From contig NZ_CP124576.1 of NCBI RefSeq assembly GCF_000281715.2, positions 1,557,501-1,621,500 on the forward strand: a stretch of 64,000 bases of DNA, written 5' to 3'. Both the position numbers and the translations under genes were made by a program. This stretch comes from Sphingobium sp. AP49. Its GTDB lineage: Bacteria > Pseudomonadota > Alphaproteobacteria > Sphingomonadales > Sphingomonadaceae. Within the stretch, counting starts at the first letter, position 1. Each line of letters opens with the position of its first letter. Under the pieces are notes generated by a model. It saw only the letters and a program-made list of their open reading frames with translations, was not told the origin of the DNA and searched no databases. This document shows, in pieces, positions 44,766 to 53,850 of this stretch.

Positions 44766-46364
44766 ATGCGCACGCTGTTCCCCGTCCTGCCGCTGATCGC
44801 GATCCTGGGGGGCGTTGCGGCGCCGGCCCGTGCCGAAGATGACCTGGCGGCGCGGGGCGACCAATGGTGGCGCCATGTCCAGATATTGGCGGCCGACGAC
44901 ATGCAGGGGCGCGGCACCGGTACGCCCGGTTATGACAAGGCGGCCGATTATGTGATCGGCCAGTTCAAGGCGCTGGGGCTGAAGCCCGCGGGCGTGGAGG
45001 GCTACAAGCAGCCGATCGCCTTTGTCGAGCAGACGGTGGTGTCGGAGCAGAGCCGGGCGAGTCTGGTCGGGGCGGGCGGCGAGACGGCGCTGTCGGTGCC
45101 GGGCGACATCATCTTTTCCGGGAGTGGCGGGCCGGTGCCGGGGGCGGTCGACGCGCCGATGGTGTTCGCGGGCTATGGCCTGCACCTGCCCGAGGTCGGT
45201 CATGACGATTTCGCCGGGCTGGACCTGAAGGGCAAGATCGTGGTGGTGGTGTCGGGCGGGCCGACCGATATTTCGGGGGCGCTCAAGTCGCACGCCCGGT
45301 CGGAGCGCGGCCATTGGCTGGCGGCGCAGGGCGCGCTGGGGATGATCACGCTGGTGACGCCGGGGCAGGTCGAGATACCCTGGGACCGGCGCAAGGCGCT
45401 GGCGGGCGCGCCGGCGGTCTATTACAAGGACGTCGCGCTGCGCGACACCCAGGCGCCCTTCCTCAACGCCCAGTTCGATCCGGCGCGATCGGCCGATCTG
45501 TTTGCCGGCAGCGGCCAGGATTTCGCCGCGATCGCCAAGGCGGCCGATGCGTCGGCCAGGATCGCCAGCTTTCCGCTGGCGCTGCGGCTGAAGGCGCAGG
45601 TGGCGGCGAAGCGGGAGGAGCTGTCCTCCCCCAATCTGATCGCGCTGATGCCGGGGAGCGACCCGAAGCTGGCGCATGAATATGTCGTGCTGTCGGCGCA
45701 TCTGGACGGCTATGGGGTTGGCACGCCGATCAAGGGCGACGCCATCTATAATGGCGCGCTGGACAATGCGTCGGGCGTCGCCAGCCTGATCGAGATTGCC
45801 AAGGCATTGAAGAATGGCAAGGAAAAGCCGCGCCGCTCGATCCTGTTCACGATCGTTACCGGCGAGGAGAAGGGCTTGCTGGGGGCACGCTATTTCGCGC
45901 GGCGACCGACCGTGCCGCAGAAGAGCATCGTCGCCGACCTCAATTTCGACATGGCGCTGCCGATCTTCAAGCTGACCAGCGTGACCCCGGTCGGTTATGA
46001 CCAGAGCAGCCTGGGCCGCGAGGCGGCGGCGGTGAGCGAGGCCATGGGCCTGCCGATCACGCCCGATCCTTTCCCCGACCGCAATGTCTTCATCCGGTCC
46101 GACCAATATGCCTTCATCCGCGAGGGGATACCGGCGCTGTTCTTCAAATATGGCTTCAAGGCGGGGACGCCCGAAGCCACGGTGGAGAAGGCGTGGCGGG
46201 CGAACATCTATCATTCGCCGTTCGACGATGCGAACCAGCCGGTGATGCCGGCGGAGACGGCCAAGCTGAACGACTATGTGACCGCCGTGACGCTGCGCGT
46301 TGCCAATGCCGATGCGCGGCCGACCTGGAATATCGACAGCTTCTTCAAGCGGTTCGTGAAATAG
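44766..46364 (+). CDS. M28 family zinc peptidase with PA domain, secreted
   Basis: The 532-aa protein has a signal peptide (to PARA, 20-23), a PA-type insert (about 125-215) and an M28 domain with His312 (LSAHLDGYG), Asp333 (GALDNASG), Glu367/368 (TGEEKGLLG), an Asp in LNFDM, and the last His in IYHSPFDD. The start is ATG 44766 with an AGAAGGG site; a TTG 24 bases upstream is less likely. It resembles the enzyme at 5465-7117 in layout, so the two are paralogues. Likely an aminopeptidase of periplasmic peptides. Confidence 0.92.
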   Translation: MRTLFPVLPLIAILGGVAAPARAEDDLAARGDQWWRHVQILAADDMQGRGTGTPGYDKAADYVIGQFKALGLKPAGVEGYKQPIAFVEQTVVSEQSRASLVGAGGETALSVPGDIIFSGSGGPVPGAVDAPMVFAGYGLHLPEVGHDDFAGLDLKGKIVVVVSGGPTDISGALKSHARSERGHWLAAQGALGMITLVTPGQVEIPWDRRKALAGAPAVYYKDVALRDTQAPFLNAQFDPARSADLFAGSGQDFAAIAKAADASARIASFPLALRLKAQVAAKREELSSPNLIALMPGSDPKLAHEYVVLSAHLDGYGVGTPIKGDAIYNGALDNASGVASLIEIAKALKNGKEKPRRSILFTIVTGEEKGLLGARYFARRPTVPQKSIVADLNFDMALPIFKLTSVTPVGYDQSSLGREAAAVSEAMGLPITPDPFPDRNVFIRSDQYAFIREGIPALFFKYGFKAGTPEATVEKAWRANIYHSPFDDANQPVMPAETAKLNDYVTAVTLRVANADARPTWNIDSFFKRFVK

Positions 46365-46503
46365 GGGCGCTGCCTTCGCCGGGATTGCGGACTGGCTGGC
46401 GCGCGGATGGGCTGCGATAGGACGTCGTAGCCCGCAATCCGGCCGGGGCACGCGCTTTCGGTTGCCGGGCCGATCGTCGGCCCTTCCCTGGCCCGGATAT
46501 GTC

Positions 46504-46532
46504 ATGGGCGGCAGTCCTGGACTGCCGCCCAT
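46504..46532. terminator. Perfect 14-bp hairpin between convergent genes
   Basis: ATGGGCGGCAGTCC and GGACTGCCGCCCAT are perfectly complementary around one central T, midway between the M28 and arylsulfatase gene ends. No T-tract follows; it may act as a terminator or only as a structural element. Confidence 0.5.
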
Positions 46533-46555
46533 GCGTCATGGATAGGCCGCGCCGA

Positions 46556-48049
46556 CTATCCGCCCGATGCGTTCGCGGTCAGGGCGTCCACGACCTGATC
46601 GAGGCTGAAGCTTGCCGACTTCTGGCGCGGCGGGAATTCCTTGAACGTCGCCAGGAATTCGCCGACCAGTTCCTGCGCCGGAACCAGCAGGAAGATGCGC
46701 CGGAACATCCAGTCATAGAAGGTGTTGGACGTGATCTGTGCCCGTTCATAGGGATCGATGCGCAGGTTGAAGATATAGGGGCAGCGCAGCGCGACGAACG
46801 GTTCCTGCCAGATCTTCAGCGTCCCCGGCACCCGCTGTTCGAGGAACAGCATCTTCCAGTTGTTGTACCGCAATGCCGCCACATCGCCATCATCGGTGAA
46901 ATAGATGAACCCCTTGCGCGGGCTCTTCTCTTCCTTGCCGGTCAGATAGGGCAGCAGATTATAGCCGTCGAGATGGACCTTGAAGGTCTTTTCGCCCGCC
47001 TTGTAGCCCTTTTTGAGCTTGTCCTTGATGTCGGGTTCGCCCGCGATCGCAAGGATGGTCGGGAACCAGTCGAGATGGCTGACGATCTCGTTGGATTCCG
47101 CACCTGCTTCGATCTGGCCGGGATAGCGAACCAGCAGCGGGATGCGATAGGCGCCTTCCCAGCTCGAATTCTTCTCGTTGCGGAACGAGGTCGTGCCGGC
47201 ATCGGGCCAGGTGTTCATGTGCGGGCCGTTGTCGGTGCTATATTGCACGAACGTGTCGTCGGCGATGCCAAGCTCGTCGATGAAGTCGAGCATTTCGCCG
47301 ATGCACTTGTCATGGTCGATCATGACGTCGTGATATTCGGACTGCCACTGGCCGGCCTGGCCCTTGCTCTCGGGCTTGCAATGGGTGAAGGCGTGCATGT
47401 GGGTGGTGTTGAACCACACGAAGAAGGGTTCGCCCGCGTCATGGGCGGCCTTGATGAAGACCTTGGCCGCCGCCAGAAATTCCTCGTCGACCGTTTCCAT
47501 CCGCTTCTTGGTCAGCGGACCGGTATTCTCGATCTTCTGGCCGCCCTTGCCGTCCGACCAGCAGTGGAGGACGCCGCGCGGGCCATATTTCTTCAGAAAT
47601 TCCGGATCGCGCGGATAGTCGGGATGCTCCGGCTCTTCCTCCGCGTTCAGATGGTAGAGATTGCCGAAAAATTCGTCGAAGCCATGCACCGTCGGCAGAT
47701 GCTCGTCGCGGTCGCCCAGATGGTTCTTGCCGAACTGGCCGGTGCGATAGCCCAGCGGCTTGAGCGCTTCGGCGATGGTGATGTCTTCATGCTGCAGGCC
47801 CAGTTCCGCCCCCGGCAGGCCGACCTTGGTCAGGCCGGTGCGCAGGCCGCACTGGCCGGTGATGAACGAGGCGCGCCCCGCAGTGCAGCTTTGTTCCGCA
47901 TAGGAATCGGTGAAGATCATGCCTTCCTTGGCGATGCGGTCGATATTGGGCGTGCGATAGCCCATCACGCCCCGGGTGTAGCAGCTGAGGTTCGACTGAC
48001 CGATATCGTCGCCCCACATGACCAGGACGTTCGGCTTACCTTTTGGCAT
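46556..48049 (-). CDS. Arylsulfatase (sulfatase family)
   Basis: The 497-aa protein has metal ligands in WGDDIG (Asp14, Asp15) and the formylglycine motif CTAGR at Cys55-Arg59, a variant of CxPxR with Ala in the third position, then ASFITG. GQFGKNHLGD and YSTDNGPHMNTW provide further active-site residues. Cys55 must be converted by a formylglycine-generating enzyme, which is not encoded in this window. No signal peptide is visible, so it may be cytoplasmic. A GGAG site precedes ATG 48049. Confidence 0.92.
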   Translation of the reverse strand: MPKGKPNVLVMWGDDIGQSNLSCYTRGVMGYRTPNIDRIAKEGMIFTDSYAEQSCTAGRASFITGQCGLRTGLTKVGLPGAELGLQHEDITIAEALKPLGYRTGQFGKNHLGDRDEHLPTVHGFDEFFGNLYHLNAEEEPEHPDYPRDPEFLKKYGPRGVLHCWSDGKGGQKIENTGPLTKKRMETVDEEFLAAAKVFIKAAHDAGEPFFVWFNTTHMHAFTHCKPESKGQAGQWQSEYHDVMIDHDKCIGEMLDFIDELGIADDTFVQYSTDNGPHMNTWPDAGTTSFRNEKNSSWEGAYRIPLLVRYPGQIEAGAESNEIVSHLDWFPTILAIAGEPDIKDKLKKGYKAGEKTFKVHLDGYNLLPYLTGKEEKSPRKGFIYFTDDGDVAALRYNNWKMLFLEQRVPGTLKIWQEPFVALRCPYIFNLRIDPYERAQITSNTFYDWMFRRIFLLVPAQELVGEFLATFKEFPPRQKSASFSLDQVVDALTANASGG

Positions 48050-48291
48050 GATGGTCTCCATTCGCAGGTTTCGCGAAAAAGAGTAGGCCGCCAAATATTA
48101 GGGGGTATCGGTGTGAATCCGGAGAGAGGGGGCGGGAAACTCCCAAGCGTTGTGACATGATCGGCCCTGTGCCGCGCGATCGGCCGAGCGATTGCGCCGG
48201 GCAGGCCATTTCCACTGCCCGATAAACAGTTGCACTATGCGACTGGTCTGGCAGGATCGGCGCTCCACCACCAGGAAGCAGGAGTGGGTGC

Positions 48292-48930
48292 ATGATCATC
48301 TATGGTGCGCGGCCGTCGCCCTTTGTGCGCAAGGTCATTGTCTTTGCAGCCGAAAAGGGGATCGACATCGAGGTCCGGCCGGCCGGGTTCGGCAAGGGCG
48401 GCGAGGCGTTTGAGCGGGCATCGCCCTTCGGCAAGATACCGGCGCTGGTCGATGGCGATTTCGCGATCAGCGATTCGACCGCGATCATAACCTATATGGA
48501 TGCGCTGTACCCCGAGCCGAACCTGATCCCGACCGCAGCGAAGGCGCGGGCGCGGACGATATGGTATGAGGAATTTGCCGACACCATCGCCCAGCCGGTG
48601 GGGGCGGACATCTTCTTCAACCGGGTGGTCGGAAAGCTGCTCGACATGCCGCATGATCCCGCCCGCGCCGATCGGGCCGAGGTGGAGAAGATGCCGGGCA
48701 TCTATGACCATCTGGAGGGCGTATTGCCCGACAGCGGCTGGCTGGTGGAGGATCGCTTCACTTTGGCCGACATTGCCGTCGCCTGTCCGCTGATCAATGT
48801 CTGCTATTGCAGCACCGGGTTGAAGGACGGGCGCTGGCCCCGGATCAAGGCCTGGCTCGATGGCTTGCGGGCGCGGCCGAGCTTTGCCGCCGCGATGGCG
48901 CTGGAGGCGCGGATGCTGGGCAAGGCATGA
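48292..48930 (+). CDS. Glutathione S-transferase family protein
   Basis: The 212-aa protein opens MIIYGARPSPFVRKV, with Ser/Pro in the catalytic position, then FGKIPALVDGDFAISDSTAI with cis-Pro and the glutathione-binding Asp-Ser pair. The helical C-domain has RFTLADIAVACPL with the N-capping box. An AGGAG site precedes the ATG. Full family length. Not closely similar to the enzyme at 7161-7817. Substrate unknown; divergent from the arylsulfatase gene. Confidence 0.9.
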   Translation: MIIYGARPSPFVRKVIVFAAEKGIDIEVRPAGFGKGGEAFERASPFGKIPALVDGDFAISDSTAIITYMDALYPEPNLIPTAAKARARTIWYEEFADTIAQPVGADIFFNRVVGKLLDMPHDPARADRAEVEKMPGIYDHLEGVLPDSGWLVEDRFTLADIAVACPLINVCYCSTGLKDGRWPRIKAWLDGLRARPSFAAAMALEARMLGKA

Positions 48931-49085
48931 TAACCTATATGGAACATATTGCTTGACATCGTCACGCTGATCTGGCAGGGAAGAGGAACGTCGATCATTG
49001 CGAGTCGTCGGCAGGACGACGGGTGCGCGATGGGGTGACGGGGCTTCGGGTCGTGGTTACCGGGGCGATGCTTTCAGGTGAGGCG

Positions 49086-49119
49086 AAAGGGGCTGGTCCG
49101 GTCGGGCCGGCCCCTTTTG
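49086..49119. terminator. Intrinsic terminator before the small terminase gene
   Basis: AAAGGGGC-TGG and CCGG-CCCCTTTT form a stem with a short GC-rich loop, ending in four Ts. It reads in both directions and lies 70 bases before the terminase-like start codon. Confidence 0.75.
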
Positions 49120-49189
49120 CGTCGGGTCTGCCCTGTGACGCCGGTCGTGCGGGGCGGCGGGTTTGCGAGGCGGTTTCGGGGAGGGGGCG

Positions 49190-49735
49190 ATGGCGGCGCG
49201 AAAGGGGGTGGCGAAGCGGGAACGGCTGGTGCCGCAGCATCAGGCGCGGAAGGGCGGCGCACGGTTGCAGCAGCGGCGGGTGCGCAAGGATGGCTGGGAC
49301 GAGGCCGATCGCGCCGGTTTTCTGGCGGAACTGGCCGAGACCTGCAATGTCAGCGAGGCGGCGCGGACGGTGCAGAAGAGCCGGCAGACAGCCTATGCGC
49401 TCCGGCGGCGCGACGCGGCCTTCGCCCGCGACTGGGACGCGGCGATCGAGCAGGGCTATGCCGAGATCGAGGCGATGCTGATCCGCCTGGCGCTGCATGG
49501 CTGCGAGCGCGAGGAGATTGTCGAGGATGGCGACGGCGCGGTGAAGAGCCGCAAGGTGACGCGCGCGCCCAACCCGTCGCTGGGGCTGCAATTGCTCAAG
49601 CTCCATGCCGCGCAGGTGGCGGCGCGCCGGGCGGTGCGGGGCGCGGCGGAAGGGCCGGGCAGCGCGGACGCGATCGCCCGCGTCGAGCAGGTGCTGGCCG
49701 AGGTAAGGCGACGACGCGCGGCGGCGGGGACGTGA
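49190..49735 (+). CDS. GTA/phage small terminase-like DNA-binding protein
   Basis: The 181-aa protein has a very basic N-terminus, then an HTH of the type NVSEAARTVQKSRQTAYALR followed by RRDAAFARDWDAAIEQGYAEIEA, a combination found in small terminase (TerS) proteins of phages and of the alphaproteobacterial gene transfer agent (gene 1 product). The C-terminal LGLQLLKLHAAQ helix is consistent with oligomerisation. ATG 49190 follows GGAGGGG. Placement upstream, in the same orientation as large terminase and portal, supports this assignment, although 5.5 kb of unrelated genes lie between. Confidence 0.65.
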   Translation: MAARKGVAKRERLVPQHQARKGGARLQQRRVRKDGWDEADRAGFLAELAETCNVSEAARTVQKSRQTAYALRRRDAAFARDWDAAIEQGYAEIEAMLIRLALHGCEREEIVEDGDGAVKSRKVTRAPNPSLGLQLLKLHAAQVAARRAVRGAAEGPGSADAIARVEQVLAEVRRRRAAAGT

Positions 49736-49915
49736 GGGGGGAGAAGGGAAACCAGTTTTATGCCGTCAAACTTGCGCTGGCGGGCGCGCATCTTCCTAAT
49801 GGGAGGCCCTGGGAGATGGGTTCCCGCGTTGACCTGCGGGTCGCGGGAGGGTGGGTTGCGGACGGCCGGCTTTTTGGCTTTTTAGATAAACTCTCACCAC
49901 CTGCCACCCGGCGTC

Positions 49916-50257
49916 TCACCGTTCGATAACTAAAGAGAAAGGCACTAGAGCAGCAGCACACTTGATTCTCGCCATCGCCCCAGCTTCATTATCGATAAGC
50001 ATTGAATTGCCATGGCCGAAACCTATTGCGTCCCACTTGAATCGCTTTTGGCCGCAGCGCAAAATTGCTTCAGATAGCGCTGATTCTGCCGTGTTATTGC
50101 TGGAAAAATTCCGCCAAGTGCCGCTGCCTTTTACGACTTCCGGAGGCTTTTTCATCCAGTCCTCGGCAAAGCTAATTCGGATCATAGGGCTCGCTTCTCT
50201 CGCACTGGCGGATAATGGAGCGATACAAAATACGAAAATAAGCGCCAATCTAGCCAC
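49916..50257 (-). CDS. Small secreted hypothetical protein in AT-richer DNA
   Basis: The 113-aa product starts at a GTG with a GAGG site (6 bases). It has a signal peptide (ARLALIFVFCIAPLSASA) and a mature domain with IRISFAEDWMKKPPEV, then a segment SALSEAILRCG and AMARIKCAAALVPF with two Cys. Codons are AT-richer than in flanking genes, suggesting it is a cargo gene acquired within the terminase region. It points against the terminase genes. A plus-strand frame over the same DNA is less plausible (no ribosome site, no coding bias). Confidence 0.55.
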   Translation of the reverse strand: MARLALIFVFCIAPLSASAREASPMIRISFAEDWMKKPPEVVKGSGTWRNFSSNNTAESALSEAILRCGQKRFKWDAIGFGHGNSMLIDNEAGAMARIKCAAALVPFSLVIER

Positions 50258-50374
50258 TAAAACCTCGCTAGGACAAGCAAATGGATTAGGCGGCCTAACG
50301 CCGTAACACATATATTGCAGCGTCAGGTTTTGTCCGCAATTGGCGATCTCGAATTACCAAACGAGTTGCAACAA

Positions 50375-50481
50375 ATGGTCGTTAGCCGTCAAAGCCGGAC
50401 ATCGTCATTGCGAGCGTAGCGAAGCAATCCACCGGCGCGAGATGGATTGCTTCGCTACGCTCGCAATGACGGGAGATGGTC
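50375..50481. repeat. REP-like palindrome, family A, full copy (inverted relative to 42471)
   Basis: The same sequence as the copy at 42471-42577 is present in reverse orientation, including both flanks (GTCGTTAGCCGTCAAAGCC and GGGAGATGGTCG). The hairpin arms are 50403-50432 and 50442-50471. It is 8 kb from the other copy. Together with the repeats below it fills the gap from 50258 to 50885, which has no gene. Confidence 0.9.
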
Positions 50482-50595
50482 GCTTTGCGTCGGGCAGCTT
50501 TCCCGCCCGAGAGCGGGCCGACCTTTATTGGAGCCGTCTTGCGCCGATCGATGCTGTGAGCGGCGTCCGGGGGGGGGATTGCTGCCATTCCCTCT

Positions 50596-50656
50596 CTCCG
50601 CGTTCTTTGCGCCTCCGCGTGATTCATTTTCGCGCGGAGGCGCAAAGAACGCGGAG
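50596..50656. repeat. Palindromic repeat, family B, perfect 24-bp arms
   Basis: CTCCGCGTTCTTTGCGCC... and its exact complement (arms 50596-50619 and 50633-50656) are separated by 13 bases with the TGATTCATTTTCG loop. Related half-copies or diverged copies are at 55170, 56594 and 60951, all in intergenic gaps of the terminase-portal region. Confidence 0.85.
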
Positions 50657-50745
50657 AAGAAAGAAGGGGAACGAGGTGGCGGAGAGGGGAGGGGCTGCCT
50701 GCCCTCTCCCGTTCGCGGAAAAAGGAGTGTCCGCAATGCGTCGCC

Positions 50746-50806
50746 AGCCGTCGAAGCCAGACATCGTCATTGCCTCGCTACGCTCGCAATGACGGGAGAT
50801 GGTCGT
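50746..50806. repeat. REP-like palindrome, family A, deleted copy
   Basis: Flank GCCGTCGAAGCCAGACATCG, then only one hairpin arm (GCTACGCTCGCAATGACGGG) and the GAGATGGTCG flank. The first arm and loop are missing, leaving a shortened form also seen at 57268. Confidence 0.8.
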
Positions 50807-50885
50807 AACCCGCTGCGGGAGGGGTGGGATTTTGCGGCAGTGCGGTTCTTCTGATAGGATCGGTCCGAGGCTTTGGAGGTGGTCG

Positions 50886-51221
50886 ATGCTGGCTATATTG
50901 GTCCTGTTGGCGGCGGCGGGGGCGATGATCGCCCTGTCGGTGCGCGCCAATCGCCGGTTCCGGACGATCGACCGGCTGCCGATGCAATGGACGCTGACGG
51001 GCGCGGTCAGCTGGCGCGCGCCGCGGGCCGTGGCGCTGGCCTTCACCCCCGTGCTGGGGACGTTCGTTATCATGCTGACCGGGGCGATGCCTTTGTGGGT
51101 GCCACCGCGCGCCGGACAGGAGGGGCTGGTGATCCCGGTACTGATGGCGATGGCGGCGGGTTTCGTGGCGATCCATGCGCTGCATATCTGGATGATCGGG
51201 CGCTGGTCGAAGAGGCGTTGA
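50886..51221 (+). CDS. Small membrane protein, DUF1648-like
   Basis: The 111-aa product has three hydrophobic segments (1-18, about 45-65, 85-103). The soluble loop RFRTIDRLPMQWTLTGAVSW resembles the DUF1648/SdpI-type motif in which a short 'lPmhw...G' sequence lies between helices. ATG 50886 has a GGAGGTGG site. It starts a group of three small exported or membrane genes between TerS and TerL, with the next gene 22 bases downstream. Confidence 0.65.
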   Translation: MLAILVLLAAAGAMIALSVRANRRFRTIDRLPMQWTLTGAVSWRAPRAVALAFTPVLGTFVIMLTGAMPLWVPPRAGQEGLVIPVLMAMAAGFVAIHALHIWMIGRWSKRR

Positions 51222-51243
51222 GGATATTTGGGCTGAGGAGGCG

Positions 51244-51807
51244 ATGATGCGGCGAACGATGGGGAGCATGATGGCGCTGATGGCGCTGATGGCGCTGATG
51301 CCGTCCGCTGCGATCGCCGGGCCGCCGACCAGTTGCGCGAGGGCAGGCGTGTCGCTGGCCGACTATGCCGATGATGCGGGCGCATGCGCGGCGGCGACGC
51401 AGAGCGTGGCGGTGACGATGCGGCCCGAGACGACACGGGCGCTGGATGCGCTGAGTTCGGCCGAGCTGGTCATGATCCTGCGGCAATATGGCGGCGATAG
51501 TGAATTCAGCCCGCTGATGGCGGCGGCGAATATCGGCATGCATCATGACGCGGCCAATGTCGCGCGGCGGACGGCGAATTTCGGCGGGAAATATGAAGCG
51601 ATGACGCGCAGCGACGTGCGGGCGCAATTGCAGGCGGCACTGGACCAGTGCCTGGTCGAGCGCGGCTATGTGCGGATCGCGCTAACCGATGCGCAGGTGC
51701 GGGGGCTGGCGAAGCTGAAGCGCGGGACGGCCGAGCGCACCGCCTATCTGCACGCGATCGACAGCGATCCGGCGGTGATCGCGGCACAGCGGTTGGTGGA
51801 GGAATAG
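51244..51807 (+). CDS. Secreted hypothetical protein with repeat-expanded signal peptide
   Basis: The 187-aa product has a signal peptide whose core is three copies of the 9-base unit GATGGCGCT, encoding MALMALMAL. The mature part has two Cys near its start (SCARAG, ACAAATQS), a helical domain with LSSAELVMILRQYGGD and a Cys in LDQCLVERGY. A GAGGAG site precedes the ATG. Its stop is 2 bases before the next start, so it is part of a small operon. Function unknown. Confidence 0.65.
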   Translation: MMRRTMGSMMALMALMALMPSAAIAGPPTSCARAGVSLADYADDAGACAAATQSVAVTMRPETTRALDALSSAELVMILRQYGGDSEFSPLMAAANIGMHHDAANVARRTANFGGKYEAMTRSDVRAQLQAALDQCLVERGYVRIALTDAQVRGLAKLKRGTAERTAYLHAIDSDPAVIAAQRLVEE

Positions 51808-51809
51808 GG

Positions 51810-52019
51810 ATGCGGATTATCATTGCCCTGGCCAGCATGGGCCTGTGCGCGACGCTGTTCTGGGGCGGTACGGCGCTGGTGGGGCTGCTGATGCACGGGC
51901 TGACCGCGCATCCGCTGGTGGCGAAGGCGATGGCGGGCCTGCCGGTGCTGGTGCTGCCCTTTGTCGCGGTGCTGGTTACATGTCAGCAGCGGCGTCAGGG
52001 CCAGCCTGGCGCCGGCTGA
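51810..52019 (+). CDS. Small two-helix membrane protein
   Basis: The 69-aa product has two membrane helices (IIIALASMGLCATLFWGGTAL and MAGLPVLVLPFVAVLV in separate parts, with a His-containing turn between) and a polar C-terminal tail QQRRQGQPGAG. GGAGGAATAGGG precedes the ATG. It is coupled to the secreted protein upstream (2-base gap). The function is unknown. Confidence 0.6.
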   Translation: MRIIIALASMGLCATLFWGGTALVGLLMHGLTAHPLVAKAMAGLPVLVLPFVAVLVTCQQRRQGQPGAG

Positions 52020-52148
52020 ACGAGAGGGGCGATCGGCTGGTCGTTGGAACCGGGATCGCCGGTGGGTCGACGGACAAGCTGATCCCGGCCCATAATCTGC
52101 TTGTCTCATCTTTGGTCGCGCGGCATCCACCCTGTTGAAATCAGGGGC

Positions 52149-53789
52149 ATGAGGATGCGCGTGGCAAGGATCGGACGAAAGCTGGCAACGGGACTGGCGG
52201 CGGTGCTGGCGTTGCAGGGATGCCTGGCGTCGTCGCAGGGGGTGCGGCAGGTCGGCATCTATGACCTGGCGTCGGAGCGCCTGTCGGGCGCCGAGAGCGT
52301 GCAGGTGGCCGACGCGCCCGGCTTTGCCGAACTGTCGGTGCTGGTGACCGTGGGTGTCGACGGCAAGGTCGTGCAGGCCAAGGCGTTGGACAATCGGGGG
52401 AAGCTGGACCCCGCGCCCGGACTGGCGGCAGTACGTGCCTGGACGTTTCGCCCGCAGATGTTCGAGGGGCAGCCGGTCGAGGCGGTCGGCAGCGTCAAGA
52501 TCCATTACCGGATGCCGGAAATCGAACCGGACAAGAGCGTGCCTTTCCCGCAAGGCGCGCCGGGCGATGTCGAGATCATGCTGGAACGCAGCGCCTGTTA
52601 CGGTTCCTGTCCCGCCTATCAGGTGGCGATCCGCGGCGACGGGGCGGTCCGCTTTTCGAGCGAGCAGAAGAATTTCGACGGAACCGAGGCGGAAGTGCAT
52701 CGCGCCTATATGGGCGACGGCCTGTTATGGCCGGGCGTGCATGAGGCGCAGATCGATCCCAAGGCGGTCGCCGACCTGATCGCCCGGTTCCGCGCCGCGC
52801 ATTTCATGGGGTTGAAGGACGAATATCAGGCGCAGGTGACCGACAATCCCTATTATGCGCTGACGCTGCGCATCGGTGGCGTGACGAAGCGGGTGACCGA
52901 TTATGTCGGTGATATGGTCGGCATGCCGGCCAGCGTGACCGAGTTGGAAAAGGCGGTGGACGCGGTTGCGGGCACGGCGCGCTGGGTGCGCGGCAATGGC
53001 GAGACCGTGGCACTGATGAAGAAGGAGGGGTTGGATTTCCGGTCCGAGGATGCGGCGGCGATGGTGCTGGCGGCGACCCGCCTGAATTACAGGGGGCGCA
53101 ACGGGGGCGATGTCCGCGCCCTGATAACGGCGGCGATCGGCGAAGGGCTGGACCTGTCCATGCCGGTCAATATGACGCCGGCCGGTACCAGGAAGACGAT
53201 GCGGCCGATCGGCGCGGCGATTGCCGGCTATGCCGCCGATGTGGGTGACGGCGCGCTGTTCGACGAGATGGCGCGGCGCGGCGCGGTGGCGCGCATGTCG
53301 AAGGCGGAACTGGGCAAGGCGCTGGCCGATGGTGCCGGGTGCAACGTGTCGATCGCCAGGGCCTTGGTTGCGGCCGGGGCGGACCCCAAGGCGACGGGCA
53401 ATGATGGCAATGCGCTGAACGCTATCCGTAAGAGCTGGGGTCCCTGCAACGATGCGGAACGCGGCGTGCGGGCGGAGATGGCGCAAATATTGGTGGCGTC
53501 GGGCGTGCCGCTGGAAGCGCGAGACGATTTGGGTTGGACACCGTTGATGGGGTGCGATGACCCGGACATGGCGGCGATATTGCTGAAGGCCGGGGCCAAT
53601 CCCAATGCGCGCGATGATGAAGGCACGGCGCCGATCCTGTCGGTGGATGACGACCGGGTGGCGCTGCTGCTGTTGCGCGCGGGGGCGGACCCGAAGGCCA
53701 AGGATGATAATGGCACAGTGCGCGACCAAGCGGCCAAATATCATTGGCCCGCGACGCTGGCCTGGCTGGATGCGCATGGGATCAAGTGA
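52149..53789 (+). CDS. Lipoprotein with TonB-C-like, DUF6438-like and ankyrin-repeat domains
   Basis: The 546-aa protein has a lipobox (LQGC, Cys25). Residues about 45-125 look like a TonB C-terminal domain (SVLVTVGVDGKVVQAKAL, AWTFRP, VEAVGSVKIHY). Residues about 140-240 match the DUF6438 pattern (LERSACYGSCPAYQVAIRGDG). The C-terminal 170 residues hold ankyrin-type units (ALVAAGADPKATGNDG, LLKAGANPNARDD and LLRAGADPKAKDD). It should sit on the outer membrane, mostly in the periplasm. This three-part fusion is unusual. Two adjacent in-frame ATGs (52149, 52155) are both possible. Confidence 0.8.
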   Translation: MRMRVARIGRKLATGLAAVLALQGCLASSQGVRQVGIYDLASERLSGAESVQVADAPGFAELSVLVTVGVDGKVVQAKALDNRGKLDPAPGLAAVRAWTFRPQMFEGQPVEAVGSVKIHYRMPEIEPDKSVPFPQGAPGDVEIMLERSACYGSCPAYQVAIRGDGAVRFSSEQKNFDGTEAEVHRAYMGDGLLWPGVHEAQIDPKAVADLIARFRAAHFMGLKDEYQAQVTDNPYYALTLRIGGVTKRVTDYVGDMVGMPASVTELEKAVDAVAGTARWVRGNGETVALMKKEGLDFRSEDAAAMVLAATRLNYRGRNGGDVRALITAAIGEGLDLSMPVNMTPAGTRKTMRPIGAAIAGYAADVGDGALFDEMARRGAVARMSKAELGKALADGAGCNVSIARALVAAGADPKATGNDGNALNAIRKSWGPCNDAERGVRAEMAQILVASGVPLEARDDLGWTPLMGCDDPDMAAILLKAGANPNARDDEGTAPILSVDDDRVALLLLRAGADPKAKDDNGTVRDQAAKYHWPATLAWLDAHGIK

Positions 53790-53850
53790 AGAGGCGCGAC
53801 GGCGTACTGCGGCTTTACAGTCGCTTGCGGGCGGGTAAGACACGGACCCC

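Noticed and set aside
49190..49735. The terminase-like HTH protein considered as an ordinary regulator
   Set aside because: The HTH plus helical oligomer region and placement upstream of TerL fit TerS better, though the regulator option is not fully excluded.
50340..50792. A 150-codon frame across 50340-50792
   Set aside because: It is made almost wholly of two palindromic repeat families and has no coding bias.
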